A stretch of 21,389 nt of DNA from Strigomonas culicis (Eukaryota; Euglenozoa; Kinetoplastea; Trypanosomatida; Trypanosomatidae): positions 1 to 21,389 of the forward strand of contig AUXH01000326.1 of NCBI GenBank assembly GCA_000482145.1, written 5' to 3'. The position numbers were made by a program, and so were the translations under genes. A model generated the notes under the pieces. It saw nothing but the letters and a program-made list of their open reading frames with translations, searched no databases and was not told the DNA's origin. Shown here in pieces: positions 20,239 through 21,389 of the stretch; positions within the stretch are counted from its first letter, which is position 1, and each line of letters opens with the position of its first letter.

Positions 20239-21389
20239 TTACCAGTCATCCCACTTGTCCTCATTGTCAGGCTTGGGTGCCGCTTTCATTCCAAATGCCG
20301 AAGACGGTGTGCTGAAGCCGAGGGCGGACTGGTTCTGGCTGTTCATGCCGCTTCCGCCGGCGCCCTTTTGGAAGGGGCTGCTGTGCGCTGAATTCCATGC
20401 CGGTGCCGCATACGCCTGCTGCTGCCGCGTCAGAGGCGGCGACTTCTTGCGCAGCGCCATCCCCTTCGCGGCGGCACCGCCACCCATCGGGGTGACTGGG
20501 GGACTCTTCTTCTGTCTTGAGGCGAGCGGAGTGGGCACACCGGTGCCCGCGTGCACCGTGCTGCTCTTGGCGAGGGGGGACGAGCTGCCCTGCGTCGCGG
20601 GCGTGGGCGCGGCAGGCTTTGACGACCCAAAGTCGTCGAAGCCGTCGTTGTCATCCCATCCATCATCCCAGTTGTCGGCCGCGGGACCCCCCGCGCTCGG
20701 TGTGACGTCAGCGGCGGTGGGCATCATGACGGTCAGCATCATCAGGTCGTGGAAGAGGTCCAGCGCCACGCTCTGCTCCTCGCGCTGCAGCGCGGCGCGC
20801 GCGGCTGTTTCCTTACTCACGCACGAGCGCACCATCTCCTGGAGGGAGGTGTGACGGTCGCGGCCCGCGCGCCGGGGGCCGGGGACCGGCATGTGCTGCT
20901 GGACGGCCAGCAGAAGATCGCTTTCTGCCTTTTGCTTCCGCGCCTGCTCCGCCTCCACTACACGGCGTGCCGCCAACTCACCCGCCTCCTCCGCCAGACC
21001 CCCACCCACGGTCGCTCCTGCTTGGGCCCCGGACAGAGCCACGGTATGCGCACCGGCAGCCCCCGACACTGCAGCGTCCGCCGCAAGTGCTCTCGGCGCG
21101 AGCGCCACAGGACTCTCCGCGAGCCGCTGTGCCGCAGCGCGGTGTTTTTCTTCTGCAAGACGTTGCTCTTCTGCAAGACGCTGTTCCTCAGCAAGACGCT
21201 GCTCTTCTGCAAGACGCTGTTCCTCGGCCAGACGTTGCTCTTCTGCAAGACGCTGTTCCTCAGCCAGACGCTGTTCCTCGGCCAAACGATGTTCCTCGGC
21301 CAGACGTTGCTCTTCTGCAAGACGCTGTTCCTCAGCAAGACGCTGTTCCTCGGCCAAACGATGTTCCTCGGCCAGACGTTGCTCTTCTG
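20239..21389 (-). CDS. Repeat-rich protein with tryptophan/acid motifs, C-terminal part (5' end beyond window)
   Basis: The frame is open through the right edge, so the N-terminus is missing; no ATG in view is a credible start. In order, the visible part holds about 14 LAEEQR hexapeptides (a charged, continuous coiled coil or single alpha-helix), an Ala-rich stretch, a further Glu/Arg-rich helix, and a hydrophobic helix VALDLFHDLMMLTVMM. A disordered tail follows. That tail contains DNWDDGWDDNDGFDDF, two KKSPP[V/L]T motifs, and the terminus DNEDKWDDW directly before the TAA stop. The family is not recognised. Tryptophan/acid peptides of this kind occur in coat-binding proteins and in kinesin-light-chain cargoes, so a trafficking role is a guess. 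A SCY1-like protein was considered but no kinase or HEAT region is in view. Confidence 0.85.
   Translation of the reverse strand, partial: EEQRLAEEHRLAEEQRLAEEQRLAEEQRLAEEHRLAEEQRLAEEQRLAEEQRLAEEQRLAEEQRLAEEQRLAEEQRLAEEKHRAAAQRLAESPVALAPRALAADAAVSGAAGAHTVALSGAQAGATVGGGLAEEAGELAARRVVEAEQARKQKAESDLLLAVQQHMPVPGPRRAGRDRHTSLQEMVRSCVSKETAARAALQREEQSVALDLFHDLMMLTVMMPTAADVTPSAGGPAADNWDDGWDDNDGFDDFGSSKPAAPTPATQGSSSPLAKSSTVHAGTGVPTPLASRQKKSPPVTPMGGGAAAKGMALRKKSPPLTRQQQAYAAPAWNSAHSSPFQKGAGGSGMNSQNQSALGFSTPSSAFGMKAAPKPDNEDKWDDW
21142..21389 (-). repeat. 18-bp in-frame tandem repeat with 72-bp higher order
   Basis: About 13.8 units of 18 bp encode LAEEQR (variants LAEEHR and LAEEKH) and continue past the right edge. 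A 47-base block at 21271-21317 is identical to 21343-21389, exactly 72 bp (four units) apart, showing recent amplification of a four-unit block. Confidence 0.9.

Noticed and set aside
20958..21338. Minus-strand 126-codon frame with NSVLQKSNVWPR repeats
   Set aside because: An alternative reading of the 18-bp array, which stays open in other frames because the period is a multiple of three. The LAEEQR frame continues into a coherent protein.
1..21389. Search for tRNA, rRNA, transposon or CRISPR features and strand-switch regions
   Set aside because: None was recognised by eye. The short direct repeats found are in-frame coding repeats or microsatellites, and no convergent or divergent gene pair exists. 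A covariance-model scan would be needed to exclude small RNAs.

Overview
The window reads as a block of nuclear DNA from a kinetoplastid, most likely a trypanosomatid. All eleven supported protein genes lie on the minus strand. None shows an intron. GC-rich coding sequence alternates sharply with AT-rich intergenic DNA of about 300-700 bases. Ten of the eleven starts can be inspected, and nearly all have, just upstream in the mRNA sense, a long polypyrimidine run followed by an AG, which is the layout of a spliced-leader trans-splice acceptor. This one-strand arrangement is that of a polycistronic transcription unit read from high to low coordinates. No tRNA, rRNA, transposon or CRISPR array was recognised. 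The genus cannot be fixed from the sequence alone.

In transcription order (high to low coordinate) the genes are: the C-terminal part of a repeat-rich protein with a LAEEQR hexapeptide array and tryptophan/acid motifs (cut by the right edge); two tandem CS-domain (p23/HSP20-like) paralogues, one with a tail of six 11-residue repeats each holding an R-R-x-S motif; a very large mitochondrial methionyl-tRNA formyltransferase; a nucleolar DEAD-box helicase of the HAS1/DDX18 type; a small LYR-motif protein with one membrane segment; the U5 snRNP GTPase Snu114/EFTUD2; a predicted dual-acylated (MGCC) low-complexity protein; translation initiation factor eIF3k; an unrecognised 459-residue protein; and the N-terminal 289 residues of a secreted or membrane glycoprotein (cut by the left edge).

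Several genes serve gene expression (splicing, ribosome biogenesis, cytosolic initiation, mitochondrial initiation). In kinetoplastids neighbours in a transcription unit are usually not functionally linked, so no joint pathway is claimed. Start codons were chosen as the first ATG downstream of the predicted splice acceptor. This trims five reading frames (MGCC protein, LYR protein, HAS1, formyltransferase, second CS protein) whose upstream extensions are translated polypyrimidine or other leader sequence and in places imitate membrane segments.

The points most worth a second look are the formyltransferase whose two family domains are separated by roughly 600 residues, the repeated R-R-x-S tail on one of two CS paralogues, the LYR protein with a membrane anchor, the acylated MGCC protein, and the edge-truncated repeat protein with tryptophan/acid motifs.
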